Source: Lentzea sp033794685
GTDB lineage: Bacteria; Actinomycetota; Actinomycetes; Mycobacteriales; Pseudonocardiaceae
DNA: 64,000 nucleotides
Strand: one strand, 5' to 3'
Assembly: GCA_033794685.1 (NCBI GenBank)
Contig: JARAYZ010000006.1
The number at the start of each line of letters is the position of its first letter. Within the stretch, counting starts at the first letter, position 1. The notes under the pieces are model-generated. The model did not search any database and was not told the DNA's origin. It saw only the letters and a program-made list of their open reading frames with translations. Below, one piece after another: positions 24,600 to 33,378 of the stretch. The position numbers were made by a program, and so were the translations under genes.

Positions 24600-27382
24600 T
24601 GGCGTTCCCTTTCTGCGATCACGGGGATGCCTCCGACGGCGGAGTCGAAGAGCGACTCACGGCCCATCTGGACACCCTTCTGGTACGTGGCGAACCGCTG
24701 GCGCAACCGGTCGGCCGACCGGCCGGGGATGGCGGCTGCGGTCGCCAGCTGGGGTGCCGGCGACGACGGCTTCGGCAGCGAACCGGGAACCAGGCGCGCC
24801 TTCGGGACGCGCTTGGGCAGACCGTTCTCCGTGGTCGTCGCGGGAGCGCCCTTGTCCTCCAGCGCACCTGCGGCCTTCCAGCCCTCGTCCGACGCTCCCC
24901 AGTCGGACTCGGCGTAGTCGGCGACCGCGCGCGGCACCGCCGTCGGTGCCTCGATCTTCACGGTGTCCGCCGAACGCTGCCGCTTGGGCAGGCCGTTCAC
25001 GGTGGCGGGCTCCGCGTCGTCCGCTTCTTCCTCGTACGAGGCGACGGCACGTTCCGGCTCCGCTGACGGAACGTCCCTCAGGGACGGTTCGGGCGCCGAG
25101 GGGGTCTGGAACCACCTCGACAGGTCGTCGTGCGAGATCAACGGCTCGTCGGTGATCGCCGGGAAGATCTCCGTGGCGGGATCGGCCGGGCGTTCGACGG
25201 GCGGCTCGTAGGAGTACCCGTCCTCGGCGACCTCCTCCGAGGCCTCGATCCGCGCGGTGAACAGGCCGTCGGTCGACGTCTGCTCGATGCGGTGACGGCC
25301 GGAGTTGTCGTCCGAGGTGGCGGGCGACGGCACGACGACCGGGTGCTCGGGCGTCCACTTCGGCACACCGGACAGGGCCTCGCCCGTGCTGGTGGTCTCG
25401 GCGGTGGACGGAACCGGTGCGGCGGGCAACGGCAGAGCGGGCGCGGCTCCCTTGTGCAGCAAGGAGACCGGCAGGATCACCTGTGCGGTGACACCACCCT
25501 CTATGTCGTCGTTGTTCCCGAGCGTCACGCGGATCTCGTGGCGCTTCGCGAGCTGACCGACCACGTACAGGCCCATCTCGCGGGCCACCGAGACGTCGAC
25601 CTCCGGCGGCTCGGCGAGCTTCGCGTTGAACTCGACGACGTCGTTCTCCTGCATGCCGACACCGCGGTCGTGGATGCGGATCGCGACCTCGCCGCGGCGA
25701 GTCTCTATCGTCCGCACCGTGACCTTGGTGCTGGGCTTGGAGAACGCCGTGGCGTTGTCCAGCAGCTCGGCCACGAGGTGCGCGAGGTCGTTGACCACGC
25801 GGCCCTGGACCATGAGCTCCGGCGTCGGCGCGATCTGGACGCGCGCGTACTTCTCCACCTCGGACACGGCGGCACCGAGCACCTCGGCGATCGCGACCGG
25901 GCGGGTGACCCGGCGGTTGACCGTCGTGCCGGAGAGCACCAGCAGGTTCTCGCTGTTGCGCCGCATCTGCGTGGCGAGGTGGTCGAGCTCGAACAGCGAC
26001 GCCAGGTGGTCCGGGTCCTGCTCGTCCTGCTCGAGCCGGTCGATCACGCTGATCTGCCGCTCCACCAACGCCTGTGAACGCCGCGACAGGTTGATGAACA
26101 TGTCGTTGACGTTCGCGCGCAGTGCCACCTGCTCGACGGCGAGGCGGACCGCTTCGCGCTGCACGAGGTCGAACGCCCGCGCGACCTGACCGACTTCCTC
26201 GGTCGTGTTGATCGGCACCGGGACGATCGCCTCCTCGGCGGCGCGTTCCGGCTCGCGGTGCGAACGAATGCGCTTGATCGCCTCGGGCAGCTGGTTGCGG
26301 GCCACGTCGAGCGCGCTGCGACGCAGCACTCGCAGCGGCCGCAGCATCGACTGCGCGACCATCGCCATGAGACCGAACGCGATCAGCAGCGAGATCGCGA
26401 CCAGCGCCGCGTCACGCCACGCGGAACCACGCGCGTCCGAAGCGAGGCGGGTGGTCGTCGCGTCCGCCTGACCCTCCAGGTCGACCGCGACCTCGCGAAC
26501 CAGCTTCGCGGTGTCCTCACCGATCTTGAGGACCTCGGCGTCCGTGATGGACACCGGCTTGCCGGCCGCGTCCTGCGCGAGCGCGAGCTTCACGAGCCGG
26601 TTGCGACCGTCCACGGCCGAACCGGACACGATGTCCTGGAACCTCTGCCGGTTCTGCGCCGACGCCACGTCGTTGAACTCCGTGAACGCCGCGTCCAGAC
26701 GGGACTGCGCGGCACGCAGCTCGTCCGCCGCGCCGGGAGCGAAGTTCCGGCGCAGCGCGGTGGACGTCAGGATCGCGTTCTGCTGGCCGAGTTGCTCCTG
26801 CGCGCTGTAGAGCGCCTGAGCGGCGGTCGCCAGCGGAACGATCTCCGGCTCGCTGAGGCTCGAGATCGCAGCGCGGTGCACCTGCGTGAGCGACGCGATT
26901 ACCTGGTTGTACGCGCTGACCACCGCGACGTCGGGGTACTTGGTGCTCAGCACGGTGATGCGCAAGCTCGCCAGTCCGTCGAGGGACTGCAGCGACTTGG
27001 TGAAAGCTTCCTGCAGGGGCGCGCTCAAGGCCGTGGCCGTCGCGCCCGAATCCCGATACTTGCCCAGTTCCGTGTCGGTCAGGCCGTTGCGGGCGGCGTG
27101 CTCGGGGCACGCGTTCTGCCGGCCGGCGGCCACACACTGGACTGCCCAGTCACGTTCGACCTGTAGAGCGTTCTCCACCTTCGCGGCCTGGTGGCTCACG
27201 GCGAGCTCGCGCTGGACGCCGTCGAAGAGTTCGACGTCGTCGAGCTGGGTGTTCAGCCGCAGGCCCGCGAGAGTCGCGGTGCTCAGGGCCGGAACTAGCA
27301 ACACCACTGCGAGCTTGCTCCGCAACCGCCAGTTGCGTAGGCGGAACCGGTCGATGCCTCGCTGGTCCTCACGACCGCGCAC
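24596..27382 (-). CDS. Conservon sensor ATPase (CvnA)
   Basis: About 928 residues from the GTG at 27382, eight bases after GCGGGGAG; the open frame reaches 27415. One transmembrane helix is near residues 20-40 (AVVLLVPALSTATLAGL). A nitrate/nitrite-sensor-like extracytoplasmic region follows to about 310, then a second helix (ALVAISLLIAFGLMAMVAQ), a HAMP-like segment, and a histidine-kinase-type ATPase domain with NDLAHLVAELLDNAT and IRIHDRGVGM. A phosphoacceptor His is not evident, as is usual in conservons. The last 270 residues are Pro/Glu-rich and probably disordered. It heads a three-gene operon. Confidence 0.9.
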   Translation of the reverse strand: MRGREDQRGIDRFRLRNWRLRSKLAVVLLVPALSTATLAGLRLNTQLDDVELFDGVQRELAVSHQAAKVENALQVERDWAVQCVAAGRQNACPEHAARNGLTDTELGKYRDSGATATALSAPLQEAFTKSLQSLDGLASLRITVLSTKYPDVAVVSAYNQVIASLTQVHRAAISSLSEPEIVPLATAAQALYSAQEQLGQQNAILTSTALRRNFAPGAADELRAAQSRLDAAFTEFNDVASAQNRQRFQDIVSGSAVDGRNRLVKLALAQDAAGKPVSITDAEVLKIGEDTAKLVREVAVDLEGQADATTTRLASDARGSAWRDAALVAISLLIAFGLMAMVAQSMLRPLRVLRRSALDVARNQLPEAIKRIRSHREPERAAEEAIVPVPINTTEEVGQVARAFDLVQREAVRLAVEQVALRANVNDMFINLSRRSQALVERQISVIDRLEQDEQDPDHLASLFELDHLATQMRRNSENLLVLSGTTVNRRVTRPVAIAEVLGAAVSEVEKYARVQIAPTPELMVQGRVVNDLAHLVAELLDNATAFSKPSTKVTVRTIETRRGEVAIRIHDRGVGMQENDVVEFNAKLAEPPEVDVSVAREMGLYVVGQLAKRHEIRVTLGNNDDIEGGVTAQVILPVSLLHKGAAPALPLPAAPVPSTAETTSTGEALSGVPKWTPEHPVVVPSPATSDDNSGRHRIEQTSTDGLFTARIEASEEVAEDGYSYEPPVERPADPATEIFPAITDEPLISHDDLSRWFQTPSAPEPSLRDVPSAEPERAVASYEEEADDAEPATVNGLPKRQRSADTVKIEAPTAVPRAVADYAESDWGASDEGWKAAGALEDKGAPATTTENGLPKRVPKARLVPGSLPKPSSPAPQLATAAAIPGRSADRLRQRFATYQKGVQMGRESLFDSAVGGIPVIAERERQ

Positions 27383-27551
27383 CGTCAACACTCCCCGCCC
27401 GTTTAATAGCTGCAAACCTGGTGGATCTTGGAGTAAAACGCGCTGTTCTCATACCGCCGTTCGGACGACAAAACAGTGGTTCGAGAATCAACAACTCAGA
27501 CCTGCGCGGCTAAACGGCCCCCGCGCGATAATTCATCTGGAGGAAACGATC

Positions 27552-27594
27552 GCGCGGGTGACCGCGATCACGGCCTGATCACAGTCACCCGCGC
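27552..27594 (-). terminator. Terminator-like hairpin downstream of ABC binding-protein gene
   Basis: An 11-base stem (GCGCGGGTGAC with GTCACCCGCGC) encloses an inner GATCA/TGATC pairing. It begins 7 bases beyond the stop of the binding-protein gene. No U-run is evident. Confidence 0.6.
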
Positions 27595-27600
27595 TGTTCG

Positions 27601-28617
27601 TCAACTACCGGAGGGCTGGATGAGCATCGGCTTGACGTCGAGCTCCTTGTCCAGCATCTGGTACCGCTGCATCAGCTGGACGACGCGCTGCAGGCGCGTC
27701 GCGTCGAGCGTCGTCGGGAAGGCGCCGAAGTGGACAAGACCTGCGGTTTCCTTGTCGACCTTGGCGTACTCGACGAGCAGCGGCTCGACCGTGGGACGGT
27801 CGGTGGCGTCCGCCTGGCCCTTGGCCATCGCGCGCTGGAAGGCGGCGACGGTCTTGGGGTTCTCCTTGGCGAAGGCGCCGGTGGTGGCGTAACCCGCGAT
27901 CGGGATGTTGTCGGTCGGGCCGGACGCGGCGTCCAGCACCTTGATCTGACCGGCGGCACGCTGGGCGCGGGTGATGAACGGCTCGACCATGAAGGCTGCG
28001 TCAACGGTCTTGTTCGCGACCGCGGCCTGCATGTCCGGGAACGGCATCTCCTTGAACTTGACCGAGTTCACATCCACGTTCGCGGCCTCGAGCGTGGCCT
28101 TCGCGGTGAGCTCCGCGATGTTCTTGAACGTGTTGATCGCGATGGTCTTGCCGGCGAGGTCGGCAGGACTCTTGATGGCCGAGTCACCGGCCGCCAAGAT
28201 CAGGAACATGTCCGGCTTCGCCTGGTAGCCGTCCGAGATGAGCTTGATGCCGTCGACCGCCTTGGCCGTGTCCTTCGCTTGGGCGGCGAAGAACGAGACC
28301 CAGTTGCCGAACGTGAAGTCCAGGTCCTTGCTGACCAGGCCGGGGATGGCCGCGGCTCCACCCTGGATGACCTTCAGGTCGACCTCGAGGCCTTCGGCCT
28401 TGAAGTAGCCCTTCTTGATCGCCACGTGGACGGAGGCCACGTCGAGGATCGGGAGGACCCCCAGCGTGATCTTGGCCTTCTCGACCGGACCGCTGCTGTT
28501 CGCATCGGCCGGGGGTGCCTGCTCTTTGCCGCCGAGCGCACCACAGCTCGCCACTGTGGCGAGCAGCGTGGCAAGGGCGATGCCACGGATGGCCATACGG
28601 CGGACTCTTCGAGTCAT
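27601..28617 (-). CDS. ABC transporter substrate-binding lipoprotein (sulfonate/nitrate/taurine type)
   Basis: 338 residues from the ATG at 28617 (AGGAGAG upstream); the longer frame to 28680 lacks a ribosome site. A lipoprotein signal with lipobox TVASCG places it on the outer face of the membrane. The body matches NMT1/SsuA-like periplasmic proteins (TLGVLPILDVASVHVAIKKG, then LKVIQGGAAAIPGLVSKDLDF). Ligands of this class include alkanesulfonates, nitrate, pyrimidines and some aromatic acids. Its cognate permeases and ATPase are probably those at 31001-33298, although two opposite-strand genes intervene. Confidence 0.88.
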   Translation of the reverse strand: MTRRVRRMAIRGIALATLLATVASCGALGGKEQAPPADANSSGPVEKAKITLGVLPILDVASVHVAIKKGYFKAEGLEVDLKVIQGGAAAIPGLVSKDLDFTFGNWVSFFAAQAKDTAKAVDGIKLISDGYQAKPDMFLILAAGDSAIKSPADLAGKTIAINTFKNIAELTAKATLEAANVDVNSVKFKEMPFPDMQAAVANKTVDAAFMVEPFITRAQRAAGQIKVLDAASGPTDNIPIAGYATTGAFAKENPKTVAAFQRAMAKGQADATDRPTVEPLLVEYAKVDKETAGLVHFGAFPTTLDATRLQRVVQLMQRYQMLDKELDVKPMLIQPSGS

Positions 28618-28794
28618 CGGGAGCACTCTCCTGTCGGAGCGGTGTCGTCGTTGCGGGGAATGATCGCGACGGTCAACCACTCAGAGTAATGACGCTGCTC
28701 CAAAAGACCCCAGTTGACCGACACGAGCAGGTTCCAGTCCACTACCTGCGGTGAGCATCTAAGCACAGCAGGTCTAGGGCTAGGAGAACCCCAG

Positions 28795-29964
28795 TTGAAG
28801 CGCTCCGTGACCGTTGTCGGTGCCGGTCCGGCCGGTCTGACCTTGGCAAACTTGATCCAGCAGTCAGGCATCGACTGCATCGTGATCGAAAAAGCTAGTC
28901 GATCCCAAGTGGAAACACGGCCACGCGCGGGAGTCCTGGAGCACCGCTCCGTGACCATGTTGGAGTCACTCGGTCTGGCAGATCGTTTGCTGATGGAAGC
29001 AGACCGTCACGGAACGTGTGAATTCCGCGTGAGCGGCAAGGCGTTCCAGGTGTCGTACAGCGACCTCTACGGGGGCCGCGAACACTTCGTCTACCCCCAG
29101 CAGGAAGTCGTCAAGGACCTCATCGGGGGATTTCTGGACAGCGGAGGTGACATCCGGTTCGAGGTCAGCGACGTGGAGTTGCACGACCTGACGTCGTCGA
29201 GCCCCTCGGTGGCCTTCACCAGCGAAGACGGCACCCGCGAGACCATCACGAGCGACTTCGTGGCCGGATGTGACGGATTCCACGGTGTGAGCCGGAACTC
29301 CATTCCCGACGGGGCACTGAAGGAATTCACGCACCACCACGGAATCGAGTGGCTGACAATTCTCGCAGAGGCCCCGCCGTCGACTAAAGCCACCATTTAC
29401 GCGCTGCACGACGACGGTTTCGCCGGGCACATGTTGCGCTCCGCGACGGTGTCCAGGTTCTATTTGCAGGTACCGGTCGGAACAAAGCCTTCGGATTGGT
29501 CCGACGAACAGGTCTGGGAGGCGCTGCACAAGCGCTTCGCACTACATGAATCTTCATGGACTTTGACCGAGGGAAAGATCATCGAGAAGCGTGTGCTCGA
29601 CATGCGCAGCCATGTGGTCGAACCGATGTCCTACGGCCGGCTGTACCTGCTGGGTGACGCAGCACACATCATCACTCCGGTCGGCGCCAAGGGCATGAAC
29701 CTCGCCATGAACGACGCCGCAACGTTCGGACGTGCGCTTATCGACTTCTACGGCACCGGATCCGAGACCGGCCTCAAGACCTACTCGGAGGACTGCCTGC
29801 GTCGCATCTGGCGGGCACAGGAATTTTCCCAGTGGATGGTGAACATGATCCACACCGACGTGAGCTCCCCGTTCTTCGGACGGTTGGCCCAGGCGAGGCT
29901 GGAGCACCTGGCGGAGTCCCCCGCCTACCGCGCCACGTTCGCGGAGAACTACGTCGGTCCATGA
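28795..29964 (+). CDS. pobA: 4-hydroxybenzoate 3-monooxygenase
   Basis: 389 residues from the TTG at 28795, seven bases after AGGAGA; this gives MKRSVTVVGAGPAGLTLANL at the N-terminus, as in PobA. FAD is bound by GAGPAG, by the DG motif (GCDGFHGVSR) and by GDAAHIITPVGAKGMNLAMND. The length equals Pseudomonas PobA (394). The enzyme uses NAD(P)H and O2 to convert 4-hydroxybenzoate to protocatechuate. No protocatechuate dioxygenase genes are near. It is divergent from the ABC binding-protein gene (177 bases between), hinting that the transporter may import an aromatic acid. Confidence 0.88.
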   Translation: MKRSVTVVGAGPAGLTLANLIQQSGIDCIVIEKASRSQVETRPRAGVLEHRSVTMLESLGLADRLLMEADRHGTCEFRVSGKAFQVSYSDLYGGREHFVYPQQEVVKDLIGGFLDSGGDIRFEVSDVELHDLTSSSPSVAFTSEDGTRETITSDFVAGCDGFHGVSRNSIPDGALKEFTHHHGIEWLTILAEAPPSTKATIYALHDDGFAGHMLRSATVSRFYLQVPVGTKPSDWSDEQVWEALHKRFALHESSWTLTEGKIIEKRVLDMRSHVVEPMSYGRLYLLGDAAHIITPVGAKGMNLAMNDAATFGRALIDFYGTGSETGLKTYSEDCLRRIWRAQEFSQWMVNMIHTDVSSPFFGRLAQARLEHLAESPAYRATFAENYVGP

Positions 29965-29999
29965 GGGAAAAGATCAGCCCTGAAGGGTGAAAACCCGGT

Positions 30000-30031
30000 A
30001 CCCCTAACGGGTGACGCTGTTCCCCTAGGGG
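30000..30031. promoter_or_regulatory. Paired CCCCTA palindromic elements upstream of IniB-like gene
   Basis: Two similar elements, ACCCCTAACGGGTG (30000-30013) and the perfect palindrome CCCCTAGGGG (30022-30031), lie about 110-140 bases before the IniB-like start. Their similarity and spacing (about two helical turns) suggest a regulator site. No function is known to me. Confidence 0.35.
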
Positions 30032-30068
30032 CGTCCGCACGTCACAATCTGGGGCCAACTCCCGATGC

Positions 30069-30112
30069 CGGGGGGTGTCGTTCATCCATACGGTTGAGCC
30101 CAACACCCCCCG
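30069..30112 (+). promoter_or_regulatory. 5' leader hairpin of IniB-like gene
   Basis: A perfect 10-base inverted repeat (CGGGGGGTGT with ACACCCCCCG, 24-base loop) ends 11 bases before the AGGAG of the IniB-like gene. If transcribed it forms a strong leader hairpin that might influence translation or mRNA stability. Confidence 0.4.
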
Positions 30113-30139
30113 TTCCCCGTATCAGGAGCTTGAGTTCGC

Positions 30140-30835
30140 ATGAGCACCCAGCAGACGCTGCACGACTTCACCCTCGACCTGCTCGGCGACCTGGACGCCC
30201 GTGAGGCGTTCCAGCTCGACCCGGAGGGCACCCTCGAAGCCGCCGGCCTGGGTGACATCTCCCCGGTCGACGTCCACGAGATCCTGCCCCTGGTGCTCGA
30301 CAGCGCGTCCGTCGTGCAGGTCGACGCGCTCGACCAGGTGCTGGCGGAGGCGGGCGACATCACCGCCGTCGACAGCCTCAAGCTCATCACGGGCAACCTG
30401 GAGGGCGTCAGCGGCATCGCCGACATCGCCTCCCCGTCCGCGATCACCGCGCTGGTCAAGGACTTCGACGGCATCGGTGACGTGACCGGCACTCTCGACG
30501 CGGTCAACGCCAACGAGGTCGTCACCAAGGTCACCGACGTCGCGAACGTGACCGACGTGGCGGACGTGCAGGGTGTGGCCGACGTGCTGGTCAAGGACCT
30601 CGACACGGACGTCGTCCTCAAGGACGTCGTGGACACCGACGTGCTGGTCAAGAACGTCGTCAGCGACGTGGACGTCAAGAACGTCCTGGACGTCAGCGAC
30701 AACGTCGTGCAGGACGTCGCCCAGGTCGGCGACGTGCACACCGACCTCGGTCAGGTCGTCGACGACGTGAAGATCGGCGACATCGACCTGGTGCACGACG
30801 GCATCGGCAACGGCAACGTGGACATCCACTTCTGA
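30140..30835 (+). CDS. IniB N-terminal-domain protein with Asp-Val repeats
   Basis: 231 residues. Residues 1-55 (LHDFTLDLLGDLDAREAFQL, then EAAGLGDISPVDVHEILPLV) match the IniB N-terminal domain. In mycobacteria IniB belongs to the isoniazid/cell-wall-stress-induced iniBAC operon. The rest is a low-complexity, very acidic tract of Asp-Val-rich units (VTDVANVTDVADVQGVADV, VLKDVVDTDVLVKNVV) ending NGNVDIHF. No iniA/iniC dynamin-like genes follow; a terminator closes the unit after 100 bases. No signal peptide or membrane segment is visible. The function is unknown; a filamentous or envelope-associated role would be speculation. Confidence 0.8.
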   Translation: MSTQQTLHDFTLDLLGDLDAREAFQLDPEGTLEAAGLGDISPVDVHEILPLVLDSASVVQVDALDQVLAEAGDITAVDSLKLITGNLEGVSGIADIASPSAITALVKDFDGIGDVTGTLDAVNANEVVTKVTDVANVTDVADVQGVADVLVKDLDTDVVLKDVVDTDVLVKNVVSDVDVKNVLDVSDNVVQDVAQVGDVHTDLGQVVDDVKIGDIDLVHDGIGNGNVDIHF

Positions 30836-30938
30836 GCCGTGCCAGGACCAGGGAAACGGGCGCTGAACGCTCTGCCCCCGAGCGCGGGCGCCCGTCCTTC
30901 CCTCGCAGTGCCCACGCCCTCCCGCAGGCACTGAGAAC

Positions 30939-30979
30939 GCAACTGAGCCCCGGACCGCTGCGGTCCGGGGCTCAGTTGC
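30939..30979. terminator. Bidirectional terminator between IniB-like and ABC ATPase genes
   Basis: A 19-base perfect stem (GCAACTGAGCCCCGGACCG and its complement) with a CTG loop separates two convergent genes. It is one of the strongest hairpins in the window. Confidence 0.85.
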
Positions 30980-31000
30980 TGTCAGCTGTTCGAACGACTG

Positions 31001-31807
31001 TCAGGACGAGGACGACACGGCCTCGCTCAGCGATTCCCGTTCCGCCGCAGCCCACTTCTCCATGTCGAGCGTCTGCTTGCCACCGACGTTCAGCAACCGC
31101 GCCACCTTGGACCGCAGCGCCACGAACGCCTCGTCGGTGCGCGTGGTCACCTGGTCGCGCTCGGCGGGCAGCGGCACCTCCAGGTCCGCCACCAGCTTGG
31201 CGGGCGAACCGGAGAGCACCAGAATGCGGTCACCCAGGTACACCGACTCGTCGATGTCGTGCGTGACCACGAGAACCGTCGTGTCGTGCTCGCGGCGCAC
31301 GCGCAGCAACAGGTCCTCCAGTTCGAACCGGGTCTGCGCGTCGACGGACGCGAACGGCTCGTCCATCAACAGCAGCGCCGGCCGGTACGCCAGAGCGCGC
31401 GCGATCGCCACACGCTGTTGCATGCCACCGGAAAGCTGCCACGGCCGCTTCTTGGTGGCCGCGCCGAGGCCCACCCACTCCAGCGCCTCGGCGGCACGCG
31501 CGCGGCGTTCCGCACGCGGCAGGGAGCGCAGCGGGAACTCCACGTTGCCCTGCACCGTGAGCCACGGGAACAGCGAACGCTGGTAGTCCTGGAACACCAC
31601 CGCGAGGTGGGAACCCTTGAGGGACACGTCGCCGCGGGAAGGCTCGATGAGTCCCGAGATCGTGCGCAGCAGTGTGGACTTGCCGCAGCCGGAAGGTCCG
31701 ACCACACACACCAACTCTCCGGCGCGCACGGTGAACGTGAGGCCGCCGATGGCCTCGTAGTCGCCGTAGGTGTGGCCTAGGTCGGCCACCTCAAGCATGT
31801 TGCTCAT
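31001..31807 (-). CDS. ABC transporter ATP-binding protein (SsuB/TauB type)
   Basis: 268 residues. Walker A GPSGCGKSTLL, Q-loop VVFQDYQRS, signature LSGGMQQRVAIARAL, Walker B ALLLMDEPFASVD and the switch VVTHDIDES are all intact. It energises the two downstream-named permeases, with which it overlaps: the ATG at 31807 lies before the permease stop at 31791. An ATG at 31798 is an alternative start. The family imports sulfonates, taurine, nitrate or related anions. Confidence 0.93.
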   Translation of the reverse strand: MSNMLEVADLGHTYGDYEAIGGLTFTVRAGELVCVVGPSGCGKSTLLRTISGLIEPSRGDVSLKGSHLAVVFQDYQRSLFPWLTVQGNVEFPLRSLPRAERRARAAEALEWVGLGAATKKRPWQLSGGMQQRVAIARALAYRPALLLMDEPFASVDAQTRFELEDLLLRVRREHDTTVLVVTHDIDESVYLGDRILVLSGSPAKLVADLEVPLPAERDQVTTRTDEAFVALRSKVARLLNVGGKQTLDMEKWAAAERESLSEAVSSSS

Positions 31808-32558
31808 CCCTGCTCCTTGGTTGCCAAGCCAGAGCTCTGCGTTCCACCGCCAGAAGCACGGTGTTGAGTCCGTAGCCGAGCACGCCCAACAGGACGATGC
31901 CGGCCCACATGCGCGTGTAGTCGAACTCGCGTTGCGCCACCATGAGCTGCGAGCCGATGCCGTTGTCCGTGCCCACGAGCTCGGAGATGACCATCAGCAC
32001 CAGGGAGAGGGAGAGCGACACCCGCAGCCCCGCGAAGATCTTCGGGGAGGCGGCGGGCAGCACGACGCCCAGAATCCACTGGTGGCGCGGGATCCGGAAA
32101 ACGGCGGAAGTGTCCACTTTGGTCACGTCGACGGAACGGGCGCCGTCCACGGTGTTCAGCAGCACCGGCCAGATCACGCCGAAGACGATCGTCGCGAGCT
32201 GCATCGAGGTCCCGCCCCTGAACAGCAGCAGGAACACCGGCACCAGCGCGGGCGGCGGGATCGAGCGCATGAACACCAGCAGCGGTCCCGCGTACTCCAT
32301 CGCCCGGTCGGAGCGACCGAGCAGCAGGCCCAGCGAGACGCCGATGACGGCCGCGATCGCCCAGCCCGACAACAGCCGGCCGATCGACGGCAGGATGTGC
32401 TCGGTGATGTTCTCCGGCTCGAGGACCCACCACTCCCAGGCCGCCGTCACGATCTCGGACGGCGGCGGGAAGAACGGGTCTTCGGCCAGCATTCCGGCGA
32501 CTTGCCACACGACGATGAGACCGGCGAACACGGTCCACCGTTGAAGGAACTTGTTCAC
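31791..32558 (-). CDS. ABC transporter permease (SsuC-like), second subunit
   Basis: 255 residues starting at the GTG at 32558, which overlaps the stop of the preceding permease (GTGA). About six transmembrane helices are visible. The cytoplasmic coupling loop is the EAA motif around DTSAVFRIPRHQWILGVVLP. RSIPPPALVPVFLLLFRGG is the typical conserved segment. It should pair with the other permease as a heterodimer; transporters of this class often use one permease, so two distinct ones here are a small peculiarity. Confidence 0.92.
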   Translation of the reverse strand: MNKFLQRWTVFAGLIVVWQVAGMLAEDPFFPPPSEIVTAAWEWWVLEPENITEHILPSIGRLLSGWAIAAVIGVSLGLLLGRSDRAMEYAGPLLVFMRSIPPPALVPVFLLLFRGGTSMQLATIVFGVIWPVLLNTVDGARSVDVTKVDTSAVFRIPRHQWILGVVLPAASPKIFAGLRVSLSLSLVLMVISELVGTDNGIGSQLMVAQREFDYTRMWAGIVLLGVLGYGLNTVLLAVERRALAWQPRSRDEQHA

Positions 32559-33298
32559 CAGGCCACCCAACGCCGGCGGACGCGCTCGAGACCGTTGTTC
32601 AGCAGGACGCCGATCGCGCCCGCGACCACGGTGCCGACCAGCACCTGGTCCATCCGGCCAGGCCCGCTGCGGGCCTCCATGATGAAGTAGCCGAGCCCGA
32701 TCTGGGCGCCGGCCATGAGCTCCACGCTCACCATCACGATCAGCGCGGTGGTCGCCGCGAGCCGGATTCCGGTGAGGACGAACGGCAACGCGCTCGGCAA
32801 CGCCACCCGGAACAGCACACCGACACGTCCGGTGCCGAAAACCCGTGACGTCTCAACGAGCAGCGGGTCCAGTTCGTCGAGCGCGTAAATGGTGTTGAAC
32901 AAGATCGGCCACAGTGCCGCGTAGACCGCGAGCGTGATCTTCGTTTCCGGGCCGAAGCCCAGGACCACGAGCGCGAGCGGAATCAGTGCCACAGAAGGGA
33001 TCGGGCGCAGGAACTCGATGACCGCCCGAGTGGCGTGGCGTACGGCAGGGACGCTGCCGAGCACCAGTCCACTCGGCACCGCGATGGCGATGGCTATGCC
33101 GATCGCGATCAACACCGCCAAAACCGTTGCCACGACATGACTGAGGAACTCTGGAGAAGTCAACTGCGTCACGAGCTCACCGAACACTGCGGACGGTGGC
33201 GGAAGCGCGTGTGCAGGTATGAGGGGTGAGCGCCCTAGCAGTTCCCAGAGCGCGAGGAACCCGGCTATGCCGATGAGTCCCCTTGTGAACGCACGCAC
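32555..33298 (-). CDS. ABC transporter permease (SsuC-like), first subunit
   Basis: 247 residues, GTG start at 33298. Six membrane helices; conserved RPIPSVALIPLALVVLGFG and the EAA-like loop VETSRVFGTGRVGVLFRVAL. It begins the permease-permease-ATPase operon. No substrate-binding gene follows the ATPase; the nearest candidate is at 27601-28617 on the same strand, beyond pobA and the IniB-like gene. Confidence 0.92.
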   Translation of the reverse strand: MRAFTRGLIGIAGFLALWELLGRSPLIPAHALPPPSAVFGELVTQLTSPEFLSHVVATVLAVLIAIGIAIAIAVPSGLVLGSVPAVRHATRAVIEFLRPIPSVALIPLALVVLGFGPETKITLAVYAALWPILFNTIYALDELDPLLVETSRVFGTGRVGVLFRVALPSALPFVLTGIRLAATTALIVMVSVELMAGAQIGLGYFIMEARSGPGRMDQVLVGTVVAGAIGVLLNNGLERVRRRWVAW

Positions 33299-33378
33299 TC
33301 GGTCACCCTAGAGAGTGGATCTCCAGTTCACAATGCGTGCTCGCTCAACTCCGGCTTGTTTCGTCACATGCCGTCGGT

